This document shows, piece by piece, positions 6,839 through 15,324 of a stretch of 64,000 bases of DNA; position 1 is the first letter of the stretch; each line of letters begins with the position of its first letter. The stretch covers positions 1 to 64,000 of the forward strand of contig NZ_JBKKJT010000011.1 in the NCBI RefSeq assembly GCF_046614675.1, written 5' to 3'. This DNA is from Chryseobacterium cupriresistens (GTDB lineage: Bacteria; Bacteroidota; Bacteroidia; Flavobacteriales; Weeksellaceae). A model generated the notes under the pieces. That model was not told where the DNA came from. It searched no databases and saw nothing but the letters and a program-made list of their open reading frames with translations. The position numbers and the translations under genes were made by a program.

Positions 6839-7564
6839 ATGTCTGAATTTAACGAATTTGATCAGCAGGGCTCTGTACCCAGCAGAGAAACGGGATCAAT
6901 TATTTCTCATGCTTTTGAAATGTACAAAGGCGTTTTCGGTTACGGAATTGTAGCTATGATCATCTACCTTATCGGAGGTTCTGTTATTCAAATGCTTACC
7001 GGGTTTGACTCTGCTTCTATGGTGGAAGAAATGAAATCAGGAGGAGATTTTAATTACTGGAGTGCTCCGGGACTTCCTTTATATATGGGAGCGTCCAGCC
7101 TTTTTGGACTTTTATTATCTCCCTTGTATGTAGGATTGATCTATATGGTCAATAAATACAATACCAAAAGTCCGATTGAATTTTCTGATCTTTTTATCGG
7201 ATACCGCCAGAATTTTGTAAACATTTTGATTTATAGTCTTCTTGCGTGGATAATTTCTTCCATTGCGCTGGCATTATGTGTTCTGCCTATCATTTTTGTA
7301 TATCCTTTCCTTTTAATAGGATATCCGATTCTGTTATTTGAAAATGCTTCAGCTACAGAGGCTTTGTCAAAGTCGTTCAATATTGCTAAAGAAAATTATG
7401 GAACTTTCTTATTAACCGGATTTTTAGGAGGTCTGATTTCTGTTGCGGGAATTATTCTTTGTGGAATAGGGATTATCCTGACAGCTCCTTTTATTATGAT
7501 TGTAATGTACTCTACCTATTGCGCTTTCTTAGGAAAACCAAGACAGATTATGTACAGTAAATAA
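6839..7564 (+). CDS. Multi-pass membrane protein of the same family as its neighbour
   Basis: A 241-residue protein with a hydrophilic N-terminus (QQGSVPSRETGSIISHAF), then several membrane segments: YGIVAMIIYLIGGSVIQM, LFGLLLSPLYVGLIYMV, NILIYSLLAWIISSIALAL, LPIIFVYPFLLIGYPILLF and a C-terminal LISVAGIILCGIGIILTA. The motif P-I-E-F-S-DLFIGYRQNFVNIL lines up with GDLLVGYNGLNFFKYI of the preceding gene and with GDIFDFKDFMPYFML of 50924-51628. The C-terminal CGIGIILTAPFIM matches CGIGIFLTLPFLY of the latter. It has its own promoter. The AI-2E-type permease gene starts 12 nt downstream, so the two are probably cotranscribed. Function unknown. Confidence 0.78.
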   Translation: MSEFNEFDQQGSVPSRETGSIISHAFEMYKGVFGYGIVAMIIYLIGGSVIQMLTGFDSASMVEEMKSGGDFNYWSAPGLPLYMGASSLFGLLLSPLYVGLIYMVNKYNTKSPIEFSDLFIGYRQNFVNILIYSLLAWIISSIALALCVLPIIFVYPFLLIGYPILLFENASATEALSKSFNIAKENYGTFLLTGFLGGLISVAGIILCGIGIILTAPFIMIVMYSTYCAFLGKPRQIMYSK

Positions 7565-7576
7565 AATATAAAATAC

Positions 7577-8656
7577 ATGATGAATAAGGACAAACAAATA
7601 AGCAGTGTTGCGATAAAGCAGATGTCGTTACTGGCCATCATTCTGGTATTGACCGGATTGATCTGCTTTAATCTGGCATTGTTTATTCCCTCGGTTCTGG
7701 GAGCGATTACCATTTATGTAGTCTGCAGAAAGTATAATTTTTATCTGCAGGAAGAAAAGAAATGGAAACCGTCACTGGCTGCTTTTGCATTGATGTTTGC
7801 AAGTCTTATTGTTCTTATTCTTCCGATCTATTTTATTGCCGATCTGATTATTGATAAACTGGGAAATGCACAGGCTTATATGGCCAAGTTCAATGTTTTC
7901 CTGGATAAAATACATGCTTATATTTTCTCAAAAACAGGGTTTGATATTCTAAGCAAAGAAAATATGGCAAAACTGAAAGATAATGTAGGAAAATTTTCTA
8001 CTTCTGCAGTCAGTGGGACATTCAATACGCTTACAGTTGTGATGTCCATGTATTTTATTCTTTATTTTATGTTGGAAAAACCGAGGCTTTTTGAAAAGAT
8101 TCTGACTTCTTCCGCTCCGCTGAAGAGAGCAAATATCTCTCTGATTGGCGATAAAATGAGAAAATTAATCATGGCAAATGCTATCGGAATTCCGGTTGTA
8201 GCAGTAGGGCAGGGGATTGTTGCTCTCATCGGTTATCTGATTTTTGGAGCACCGGGAGCAGCATTGCTTTTTGCATTAACGGCTGCCGCTTCTGTAATTC
8301 CTGTAGTAGGAACGGCTATTATCTACGTTCCGGTGTGCATTTTTATGATTGCGGAAGGTAATACCGGACAAGGAATTGGTTTAGCAATCTACTGCCTTGT
8401 GGTGGTAGGACTTACTGATAATCTTCTACGTTTTACCCTTTTAAAGAAACTGGAAAATATTCACCCATTGAATACCGTATTCGGAATCATTATGGGAATG
8501 AATCTGTTTGGGTTTATGGGACTGATTTTCGGACCTATTCTTATCTCATTGACACTTCTTCTGGTGCAGGTATACAGGAACGAATTTTCGGATGAAGATA
8601 CTCCTCCGGATCTTGAACTGCCCGCTCAGGATGATATTAAAGAACAATTAATTTAA
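7577..8656 (+). CDS. AI-2E family transporter (PF01594-type permease)
   Basis: A 359-residue polytopic protein with an N-terminal hairpin (LAIILVLTGLICFNLALFIP, then VLGAITIYVV), a soluble central helix region (about 100-160) and a C-terminal membrane bundle with the family-like blocks AAASVIPVVGTAIIYVP, GLTDNLLRFTLLKK and HPLNTVFGIIMGMNLFGFMG followed by GLIFGPILISL. The C-terminus is acidic and cytosolic. The family was named for autoinducer-2 export, but members also act as Na+/H+ antiporters or unknown exporters, so the substrate is open. Two consecutive Met codons at 7577 and 7580 are both possible starts. It closely follows the membrane protein gene. Confidence 0.87.
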   Translation: MMNKDKQISSVAIKQMSLLAIILVLTGLICFNLALFIPSVLGAITIYVVCRKYNFYLQEEKKWKPSLAAFALMFASLIVLILPIYFIADLIIDKLGNAQAYMAKFNVFLDKIHAYIFSKTGFDILSKENMAKLKDNVGKFSTSAVSGTFNTLTVVMSMYFILYFMLEKPRLFEKILTSSAPLKRANISLIGDKMRKLIMANAIGIPVVAVGQGIVALIGYLIFGAPGAALLFALTAAASVIPVVGTAIIYVPVCIFMIAEGNTGQGIGLAIYCLVVVGLTDNLLRFTLLKKLENIHPLNTVFGIIMGMNLFGFMGLIFGPILISLTLLLVQVYRNEFSDEDTPPDLELPAQDDIKEQLI

Positions 8657-8666
8657 TTATATAAAA

Positions 8667-8903
8667 GTGGAAGGACTTAATCCCGAAATATTAAAAGAAA
8701 TCTGTGTAATGAAAATGCCTTTCGGTAAATATGAAGGAACGGTTCTGGTGGACCTTCCCATCAGCTATCTGGAGTGGTTTAATAAAAACGGAATGCCAAA
8801 AGGAAAATTGGGAATGCAGCTTTCAACGGTTTACGAGATCAAGTTAAACGGGCTGATGGATCTTTTGACTCCTATCAGGGCAGCAGTAAGGAATGGATTA
8901 TAA
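8667..8903 (+). CDS. DUF3820-type small protein
   Basis: A 78-residue protein with the compact motif MKMPFGKYEGTVLVDLPISY followed by LEWFNKNGMPKGKLG, which is characteristic of DUF3820 (named after a putative quorum-regulated virulence factor). The frame starts at GTG (8667) ten bases after the permease gene; an internal ATG at 8709 would remove 14 residues. The GTG is preferred because the extra MEGLNPEILKEICV reads as part of the fold and the spacing suits an operon. The fold is thought to be nucleic-acid related in some members, but its role is not established. Confidence 0.72.
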   Translation: MEGLNPEILKEICVMKMPFGKYEGTVLVDLPISYLEWFNKNGMPKGKLGMQLSTVYEIKLNGLMDLLTPIRAAVRNGL

Positions 8904-8935
8904 AAAAATTAAAAAATACCCATTTTAGTATATAG

Positions 8936-8970
8936 TTTCGGGGGCATCGAAGATGCCGCCGAAATTATTT
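8936..8970. terminator. Bidirectional terminator between DUF3820 and uvrB
   Basis: TTTCGG / CCGAAA outer arms and GGCATC / GATGCC inner arms with a GAA loop, followed by a T-rich tail. It lies between the convergent genes ending at 8903 and 8985. Confidence 0.8.
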
Positions 8971-8984
8971 TATCATTAATCCTT

Positions 8985-10976
8985 TTACGCTTTCAATGCT
9001 GAAATTTCATCTCTCAGCTTGGCAGCTTTAATAAAGTCGAGATTTTTTGCTGCCGCTTCCATTTCTTTTTGTTTCTGGGCAATCATTTTCTCGATATCTT
9101 CGGTAGCGTAGGTTGCCTTTGTTTCGGCAACTTTCTGAAGGATTTCTTTTTGTGTATATTTTTCATCAGGGAAGTCTTTGCTTCTTCCTACGAGATTTTC
9201 GGATATCTTTTTATTTAATGCTTTTGGCTTCAGACCGTGCTCTTCATTGTACTGCATTTGCTTGGCACGGCGGTATTCGGTTTCATCCAGGGTAGCCTGC
9301 ATAGATTTTGTGATTTTGTCTGCATACATGATTGCTTTTCCGTTCACGTTTCTTGCGGCACGCCCTACGGTCTGGATCATTGATCTTCTGCTTCTCAGCA
9401 TTCCTTCTTTATCAGCATCCAGAATGGCAACCAGAGAAACTTCAGGTAAATCCAGACCTTCTCTTAATAAGTTAACCCCAATCAATACATCAAAAAGCCC
9501 TAAACGAAGATCCTGCATAATCTGAATACGCTCCAGGGTCTCTACATCTGAGTGAATATATCTCGTTCTGATTCCGAATTTGGTGAAGTACTTGGTAAGT
9601 TCTTCCGCCATTTTCTTGGTTAAAGTAGTCACCAGTACTCTTTCATCCGCATCGGCTCTTTTCTGGATTTCTTCCATCAGATCATCAATCTGGTTCAGTG
9701 AAGGTCTTACTTCGATAATCGGATCTAAAAGCCCTGTAGGACGGATAATCTGTTCTATATAAGTGCCTCCCGTTTTTTCCAGTTCATAATCTGCAGGTGT
9801 AGCAGAAACATAAATAACCTGATTCTGAATAGCTTCAAATTCTTCAAACTTTAAAGGTCTGTTGTCCATTGCTGCCGGAAGTCTGAAACCGTATTCCACC
9901 AATGCTTCTTTTCTGCTTCGGTCTCCTCCGTACATGGCATGAACCTGTGGAACGGTTACGTGACTCTCGTCAATAACCATTAAAAAATCTTTAGGGAAAT
10001 AATCAATAAGGCAGAAAGGTCTCGTTCCCGGAAGACGGCCATCCAGATACCTTGAATAGTTCTCAATTCCTGAGCAATAGCCCAGTTCTTTAATCATTTC
10101 AAGATCCAGTTCTGTTCTTTCCTGAAGGCGTTTTGCTTCTAAAGGCTTCCCGACAGAGCTAAAGAAATCAACCTGTTTTACCATGTCATCCTGAATCTCT
10201 TTAATGGCGCCATTTAAGGTCTCCTTCGATGTTACAAAAAGATTGGCAGGATAAATCTGGATCTGATCAAAATTATCCTCTACATTTCCAGTAACAGGAT
10301 CGAAACTTTGAATCTTTTCAATTTCATCTCCAAAAAACTGAATTCTGATTGCATTATCAGTATATGCAGGGAAAACATCAATGACGTCCCCTTTTACACG
10401 AAATGTTCCTCTCTGGAATTCATTCAGTGTTCTGGCATACAGTGCATTAACTAGCGAATGGAGAAGTGCAGTTCTTGTCACTTTCTCACCAATGGCGATA
10501 GAAATCAAAGATTTATGAAATTCCGTAGGGTTTCCGATACCATAAATACATGAAACAGAAGCTACAATCAAAACGTCTCTCCTTCCCGAAAGAAGGCTGG
10601 CAGTTGCAGAAAGACGTAGTTTTTCTACCTCTTCATTGATGCTCAGGTCTTTTTCAATATAAGTTCCTGTGGTAGCAATATAGGCCTCGGGCTGGTAGTA
10701 ATCATAGTAGCTGACAAAGTATTCCACTGCGTTTTCGGGAAAAAATTCTTTAAACTCCATGAAGAGCTGTGCAGCAAGCGTTTTATTGTGTGCCAGTACC
10801 AGAGTTGGACGTTGTACTTTTTGTATAACATTCGCAACAGTAAAGGTTTTTCCGGAACCTGTTACCCCCAGAAGCGTTTGATATTTTTCACCGATCTCTA
10901 TTCCTTCAGTAAGTTTTTCAATTGCCTGAGGCTGGTCTCCGGTAGGTTTATATTCTGAGTGAAGCTTAAAATCCAT
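8985..10976 (-). CDS. uvrB: UvrABC system protein B
   Basis: UvrB is the damage-verifying helicase-like subunit of nucleotide excision repair; it is loaded by UvrA and recruits UvrC. Visible parts in order: Walker A GVTGSGKTFT (about 37-46), the beta-hairpin YYDYYQPEAYI followed by TGTYIEKD (about 90-112), the DESH box VIDESHVTVPQ, helicase motifs GVNLLREGLDLPEVSLV and QTVGRAARN, and the C-terminal UVR coiled coil (MIAQKQKEMEAAAKNLDF) that contacts UvrC. The start at 10976 (MDFKLHSEYKPTGDQPQA) gives 663 residues, the usual length, and a -7 box lies 18 nt upstream; an in-frame start at 10997 would overlap that box. Monocistronic. Confidence 0.97.
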   Translation of the reverse strand: MDFKLHSEYKPTGDQPQAIEKLTEGIEIGEKYQTLLGVTGSGKTFTVANVIQKVQRPTLVLAHNKTLAAQLFMEFKEFFPENAVEYFVSYYDYYQPEAYIATTGTYIEKDLSINEEVEKLRLSATASLLSGRRDVLIVASVSCIYGIGNPTEFHKSLISIAIGEKVTRTALLHSLVNALYARTLNEFQRGTFRVKGDVIDVFPAYTDNAIRIQFFGDEIEKIQSFDPVTGNVEDNFDQIQIYPANLFVTSKETLNGAIKEIQDDMVKQVDFFSSVGKPLEAKRLQERTELDLEMIKELGYCSGIENYSRYLDGRLPGTRPFCLIDYFPKDFLMVIDESHVTVPQVHAMYGGDRSRKEALVEYGFRLPAAMDNRPLKFEEFEAIQNQVIYVSATPADYELEKTGGTYIEQIIRPTGLLDPIIEVRPSLNQIDDLMEEIQKRADADERVLVTTLTKKMAEELTKYFTKFGIRTRYIHSDVETLERIQIMQDLRLGLFDVLIGVNLLREGLDLPEVSLVAILDADKEGMLRSRRSMIQTVGRAARNVNGKAIMYADKITKSMQATLDETEYRRAKQMQYNEEHGLKPKALNKKISENLVGRSKDFPDEKYTQKEILQKVAETKATYATEDIEKMIAQKQKEMEAAAKNLDFIKAAKLRDEISALKA

Positions 10977-10994
10977 AGAAAAGAATGTATACAA

Positions 10995-11002
10995 CAAAAA
11001 TA
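10995..11002 (-). promoter_or_regulatory. -7 promoter box of uvrB
   Basis: TATTTTTG on the minus strand, 18 nt before the uvrB ATG at 10976. It overlaps the alternative start at 10997 and therefore argues for the shorter protein. Confidence 0.5.
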
Positions 11003-11116
11003 CGAAAGAAATTATTAGGCTGTATAATGTTTTGAAGGTGAATATTTTGATAATAAAATTTTAACTTATCAAACCTTAATTTTTGATTTTTTGAAGTTGT
11101 CTGATTAAGAAAAATT

Positions 11117-11142
11117 GAAAGCGCTAAAAGTAGCGCTTTATT
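11117..11142 (-). terminator. Hairpin downstream of the TonB-domain remnant
   Basis: AAAGCGCTA / TAGCGCTTT with an AAAAG loop, immediately after the stop codon at 11144 and followed on the minus strand by an A/T-rich tail (CAATTTTTC). It looks like a surviving terminator. Confidence 0.7.
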
Positions 11143-11143
11143 G

Positions 11144-11326
11144 TTAGGGTCGGTTAAAAGTCATCGTTGCGGAAACTTTCAATACTGAAGCAATGGCTTT
11201 TCCATCTTTCACTGCAGGTATCCATACTGTTTCATTACTGATTTCAGTGACTGTTTTTAAAAGTTCCCGGTTCAGAATTTCATTTTCTCCTAAATGGTTA
11301 TTGGCATTATTTTTCCATTCGTTGTA
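11144..11326 (-). pseudogene. C-terminal remnant of a TonB-like-domain gene
   Basis: On the minus strand an open frame of 60 codons encodes YNEWKNNANNHLGENEIL followed by NRELLKTVTEISNETVWIPA and ending VLKVSATMTFNRP. The end pattern (TVWIPAVKDGKAI, then V-K-V-S-A-TMTF) is that of the small secreted energy-transducer/TonB-like domain proteins common in Chryseobacterium; the intact protein at 45540-46019 ends comparably. There is no ATG, signal peptide or N-terminal half, and a stop codon lies just upstream (11327-11329). It is best read as a truncated gene with its terminator still in place. Confidence 0.6.
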
Positions 11327-11346
11327 TTACACCTAATCATAATAAT

Positions 11347-12564
11347 ATGAAAATCAATTCATTTTACATTCCTGTAGTAAGCCTTTTTCTTTTTTTATCT
11401 TCGTGCAAAGAGAATCATGCGAATGCTCAAAAGACAGGAAATGACGGAAGTGTAGAAACAGAAAACCCTAATTCTGATTACAGGCCGGCATTTAAAGGAC
11501 AGACAAGAATTAAGGCTGTAAAGTCGACAACAGCCTATAATATTGAAATACTAAATAAAGATTTGGGAAGGCCCTGGGGCATTATCAATTTACCTGACGG
11601 AAAATTCCTAGTCACCGATAAGAAAGGGTACATGAATATTGTTTCACCAGATGGAAAGCAGGTCTCCAAAATAGAAGGCTTTCCAAAAGTAGATTCAAAA
11701 GGGCAGGGCGGAATGCTGGATGTCGCTCTTGATCCTGATTTTAAAACCAATAGTATTATTTTTTTCAGCTTCTCGGAACCATTTGGAAAAGGAAACTTAA
11801 CATCTGTTGCGAAAGGCAAGCTTTCGGCAGATCTTAAAAGTATTTCAGAGGTAAAAGTTATTTTCCGTGCAGAACCTTCTTATGATGGAGATAAACATTA
11901 TGGAAGCCGTCTTGCTTTTGATAAAGATGGAAACTTATTTGTCAGCACAGGAGAAAGATCAGATAAAGTTACCCGTGTATATGCCCAGAAAACAGATAAT
12001 TATCTTGGGAAAATTTTAAAAATTACAAAGGATGGGCAACCGGCTCCGGGAAATCCTTTTATCGGAAAATCAGGATATAAACCGGAAATCTATGCTTATG
12101 GAGTCCGAAACCCGCAAGGAATGGCTATCGATCCCAATGGCAATCTCTGGGATGTTGAAATGGGGCCAAGAGGTGGTGATGAAATCAATCTGATCCAACC
12201 CGGAAAAAATTACGGTTGGGGAGATGTAACCTATGGAATTGAATATTCCGGAGATAAAGTAGGACAGGGTATCACTCAAAAAGAAGGAACAGAACAGCCG
12301 GTCTATTATTGGGATCCTGTGATCTCACCAAGTGGAATAACTTTTTATACAGGAAATATAGACGAATGGAAAGGAAATCTGTTTATCGGATGTTTAAGCG
12401 GTGAGCATATTGACAGAATTGTCATGAAAGACAATAAAGTAGTAGGAGAAGAACGTCTTCTTGCAGATCAGAAAGAGCGTTTCCGGGATGTATTAAATGG
12501 AATGGATGGAAATCTGTATGCCGTAACAGATAGCGGTAAACTTTATAAAATTTCAAAAAAATAG
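11347..12564 (+). CDS. PQQ-dependent aldose sugar dehydrogenase-like lipoprotein
   Basis: A 405-residue beta-propeller protein of the glucose/sorbosone dehydrogenase type. The N-terminus is a lipoprotein signal with lipobox FLSSC (Cys20). Family blocks are LGRPWGIINLPDGKFLVTDK (about 73-92), GGMLDVALDPDF, the His-containing GDKHYGSRLAFDKDGNLFVS (about 181-200, His184 as candidate catalytic base), YAYGVRNPQGMAIDPNG and GPRGGDEINLIQPGKNYGWG. Relatives such as E. coli YliI oxidise aldoses in the periplasm with pyrroloquinoline quinone. No PQQ synthesis gene is in this window, so the cofactor may be acquired or made elsewhere. A lipid anchor to a membrane is predicted. Single gene; a palindromic element follows. 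Confidence 0.88.
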   Translation: MKINSFYIPVVSLFLFLSSCKENHANAQKTGNDGSVETENPNSDYRPAFKGQTRIKAVKSTTAYNIEILNKDLGRPWGIINLPDGKFLVTDKKGYMNIVSPDGKQVSKIEGFPKVDSKGQGGMLDVALDPDFKTNSIIFFSFSEPFGKGNLTSVAKGKLSADLKSISEVKVIFRAEPSYDGDKHYGSRLAFDKDGNLFVSTGERSDKVTRVYAQKTDNYLGKILKITKDGQPAPGNPFIGKSGYKPEIYAYGVRNPQGMAIDPNGNLWDVEMGPRGGDEINLIQPGKNYGWGDVTYGIEYSGDKVGQGITQKEGTEQPVYYWDPVISPSGITFYTGNIDEWKGNLFIGCLSGEHIDRIVMKDNKVVGEERLLADQKERFRDVLNGMDGNLYAVTDSGKLYKISKK

Positions 12565-12569
12565 GAAAA

Positions 12570-12721
12570 AAACTGTATCAAAGGTTAATAATTTCACCTT
12601 TGTCATTCTGACGAAGGAAGAATCTCATTTATAAATCAATAACATAAGATTCTTCACTACATTGTTGAACTACGTTCGCAGACCTTCAGTCTGTGTTCAG
12701 AATGACATTTTGATACAGTTT
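12570..12721. repeat. Long imperfect inverted-repeat element (MITE- or terminator-like)
   Basis: Outer arms AAACTGTATCAAA (12570-12582) and TTTTGATACAGTTT (12708-12721) are complementary. Inner arms TGTCATTCTG (12601) and CAGAATGACA (12698), and AGAATCT (12619) and AGATTCT (12648), continue the pairing. The whole 150-bp block can fold into one interrupted hairpin between two convergent genes. The inner TGTCATTCTGACGAAGGAAG text is typical of dispersed flavobacterial intergenic repeats; a related TGTCATCCTGAGG block occurs at 63256. No ORF. Confidence 0.7.
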
Positions 12722-12733
12722 CTTTTTATTCTC

Positions 12734-15163
12734 TTAAAACTTAAAATTTAGTCTGGCAAAAACCTGTCTTCCGGAAAATCCCATCTGAACAGGATCAAAA
12801 ATACCTCCACCTTCTGTGTTTCCATCACTTACCTGAGTGGTTTGCAGGGTAGGATATCTGTTGAACAGATTTTTACTGCCCAGGGTTACATTGAGATTCT
12901 TACTAAATTCATAACCAAAAGAAAGGTCTGTTGTTACTTTTGGATTATAAACCTGTTCTGTACCGTCATAACCAATGAGCGTGACCTTATCAAATCTTAC
13001 CAGCTGAAGGTTTGCATTGAATTTACTGATCTTATAATTGAGGTTTAAATTCACTTTTGTTTTCGGAGCAGAAGCAAGAATAAAAGCCTTTTCTCTTTCG
13101 CTCAGGTAAATGTCTTCTTTTCCTGCCAGCTTTTCCGAAGTGTTTACTTTGGTGATTTCCATGTCATTATAGTTCCCTGCTAAAGTAGCCGTCAGCTTTC
13201 CGGATCCTATATTTTCATTATAGCTTAAGATAAGATCAACTCCTTTCGTGCGCGTATCAATTGCGTTAGAAAAGAACTGTACCTGATCAATAAACGGATT
13301 TTCTGCCTGAACCTCTGCCGGCAGGTCTGCCTGTGTAAAATATCCGGTAAGAACAATTCTGTTTTTTACCTCAATATAATATCCATCCACTGTCGCCGTG
13401 AATTTTCCTGTGTTAAAAGTGAATCCTGCACTCCCGTTCACCGATGTTTCCTGTTTCAATTGAGGAATTCCGAGACTGCTTGCCAGTTTGCTGTCATTAG
13501 ACGCCAGCTGAATAGTCACCAATTCACCTTCCTGAAAGTTAGTAAACTGCTGGCTGTAGTATTTTTGAGCCAAAGAAGGAGCCCTGAACCCCGTAGAAAC
13601 AGATCCGCGGAAAGCAAACTGAGGAGTAAATGCATATCGTGTAGCAAACTTACCATTCAGTGTACTTCCGAAATCATTATAATTTTCAAACCTTCCGGCA
13701 ACGCTTATCATCCAGTTTTTAGTCACATCCAGTTCAGTATCTATGTAGGCAGCAAAGTTATTTCTGCTTTTACCAATATCTGTAGAATACCCCGGGAATC
13801 CCTGCGAACCGCCTGGCCTTACGCTATTGTCATTTAAAGGGTTGGTAACCAGTAAACTCTCAGGGGTGTCTGGTGTAACAGGATTTCCGTTTTTATCATA
13901 CATGGTATAGGAGGCCTCTTCTCCTTTAATGATATCAAATTTTTCATATCTGAATTCTGATCCGAAAGCAATATTCAGTCCTTCCAGTACCTTAAATTGT
14001 TTCACGGCATTAAATCCTGTTGTATTCTGCAGCAGAGAATGTCCTCCTGCATTAAAGCTTGTTGGAGATTTGACTCCTAAAGTGGCATTAATTGTATTAT
14101 CGATCTGATAAGTGAATCTGTTGTTGCCAAAAGCATTATAAAAATCTACATCCCAGTCAGCAACTTTGAACCTTATTCCATTGTCAAATGTGAAATCCGT
14201 AATGCTGGTGTTTTCAATCGGATTAAATCCTGTAGGGTAAACTTCAGGGATATTACCGTCTGCATCAGGGGTTCTGGTCCATGCATAAGCCTTAGTATTT
14301 CTATGTGAAAAACCCTGGCGGGAATAGAATTTCAGACCATCAGACAAAGGAAGTTCAATATTTCCGAAAAAGTAAATATTTTGAGCCTTGGCATCTCCGA
14401 AACGCTGTCTTGGAGCTGTGTAAATATCCGGATTTGCGTTTCGTATGGCGTAATCTTTATTAACAAACTCTACTGTAAAGTTTCCAAAACCGCCTTTTGA
14501 GCCTATTTTGGTCCCTAAATTTCCACTGAAATCAAAGGTCGTTCCGTCTACTTTGTGATCAGAAACAACATCATTGTTTCCGGGGCTTTTAAAAAGGTTC
14601 ATGCCATAAAAAGCATTTCCTTCAAAACCTTTGTCTCTGTCATTCAAAATAACGTTGATAACTCCTGCAATAGCATCAGAACCGTATTGGGCGGAAGCTC
14701 CGTCACGAAGAACTTCCACTCTTTTTATAGCACCGATCGGAATGGTGTTCATGTCATATCCGGTGTTTCCTCTTCCTTTGGTTCCAAAAAGGTTGATCAG
14801 TGAAGACTGGTGATATCTTTTTCCATTCAATAAAAGTAAGGTCTGATCGGGACCAAGACCTCTTAAAGTTGCTGGATCTACAGCATCAGCACCATCAGAT
14901 CCTGATTGCTTGTTGGAGTTGAAAGAGGGCGCAGAAAATTGCAAAAGCTGATTGACTTCTATCTGCCCTGTAGACTGGCTTACCTGCTTAATGTCGATGA
15001 TGTCAATAGGAACAGGCGTATTAATCACCGTTCTCTTTTTGTTACGGCTTCCTGTAATGGCTACTTCGTCGATCTTGGATTCTTTCAACGTGTCTTTTAT
15101 CTGCTGGGCATAAGAGAGGGTAGACACTCCAAGTAAAATGATGCTGATGTATTTTATCTTCAT
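12734..15163 (-). CDS. TonB-dependent outer-membrane receptor
   Basis: An 809-residue precursor with signal peptide MKIKYISIILLGVSTLSYA. A TonB-box-like segment near SKIDEVAITGSRNKKR (about 28-43) is followed by the plug domain: DPATLRGLGPDQTLLLLNGK, IPIGAIKRVEVLRDGASAQY and GSDAIAGVINVIL. The rest is a beta-barrel with alternating aromatic strands, ending FARLNFKF with the C-terminal Phe used by the BAM machinery. It imports a ligand with energy from TonB-ExbBD. The ligand is unknown: there is no SusD partner and no iron-utilisation gene next to it, and no N-terminal carboxypeptidase-like domain. A -7 box lies 26 nt before the ATG. Convergent with the sugar dehydrogenase gene. Confidence 0.93.
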   Translation of the reverse strand: MKIKYISIILLGVSTLSYAQQIKDTLKESKIDEVAITGSRNKKRTVINTPVPIDIIDIKQVSQSTGQIEVNQLLQFSAPSFNSNKQSGSDGADAVDPATLRGLGPDQTLLLLNGKRYHQSSLINLFGTKGRGNTGYDMNTIPIGAIKRVEVLRDGASAQYGSDAIAGVINVILNDRDKGFEGNAFYGMNLFKSPGNNDVVSDHKVDGTTFDFSGNLGTKIGSKGGFGNFTVEFVNKDYAIRNANPDIYTAPRQRFGDAKAQNIYFFGNIELPLSDGLKFYSRQGFSHRNTKAYAWTRTPDADGNIPEVYPTGFNPIENTSITDFTFDNGIRFKVADWDVDFYNAFGNNRFTYQIDNTINATLGVKSPTSFNAGGHSLLQNTTGFNAVKQFKVLEGLNIAFGSEFRYEKFDIIKGEEASYTMYDKNGNPVTPDTPESLLVTNPLNDNSVRPGGSQGFPGYSTDIGKSRNNFAAYIDTELDVTKNWMISVAGRFENYNDFGSTLNGKFATRYAFTPQFAFRGSVSTGFRAPSLAQKYYSQQFTNFQEGELVTIQLASNDSKLASSLGIPQLKQETSVNGSAGFTFNTGKFTATVDGYYIEVKNRIVLTGYFTQADLPAEVQAENPFIDQVQFFSNAIDTRTKGVDLILSYNENIGSGKLTATLAGNYNDMEITKVNTSEKLAGKEDIYLSEREKAFILASAPKTKVNLNLNYKISKFNANLQLVRFDKVTLIGYDGTEQVYNPKVTTDLSFGYEFSKNLNVTLGSKNLFNRYPTLQTTQVSDGNTEGGGIFDPVQMGFSGRQVFARLNFKF

Positions 15164-15189
15164 ATTGATAATTTGAGTGATGATTTAAT

Positions 15190-15197
15190 CAAAATTA
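15190..15197 (-). promoter_or_regulatory. -7 promoter box of the TonB-dependent receptor gene
   Basis: TAATTTTG on the minus strand, 26 nt before the ATG at 15163. Confidence 0.5.
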
Positions 15198-15324
15198 TCA
15201 ATATTTATTTTTATATCCATATTAAATTTAAATATTTAGTATGAATATATTAATTTAGCATTGATTTGTGATAAATTCGAAAAAATAATAATTAATTACC
15301 CAAATTTAATTAAAAATTTTAACG

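Noticed and set aside
13460..13837. 125-codon plus-strand frame
   Set aside because: Antisense to the TonB-dependent receptor; no supporting motifs or promoter.
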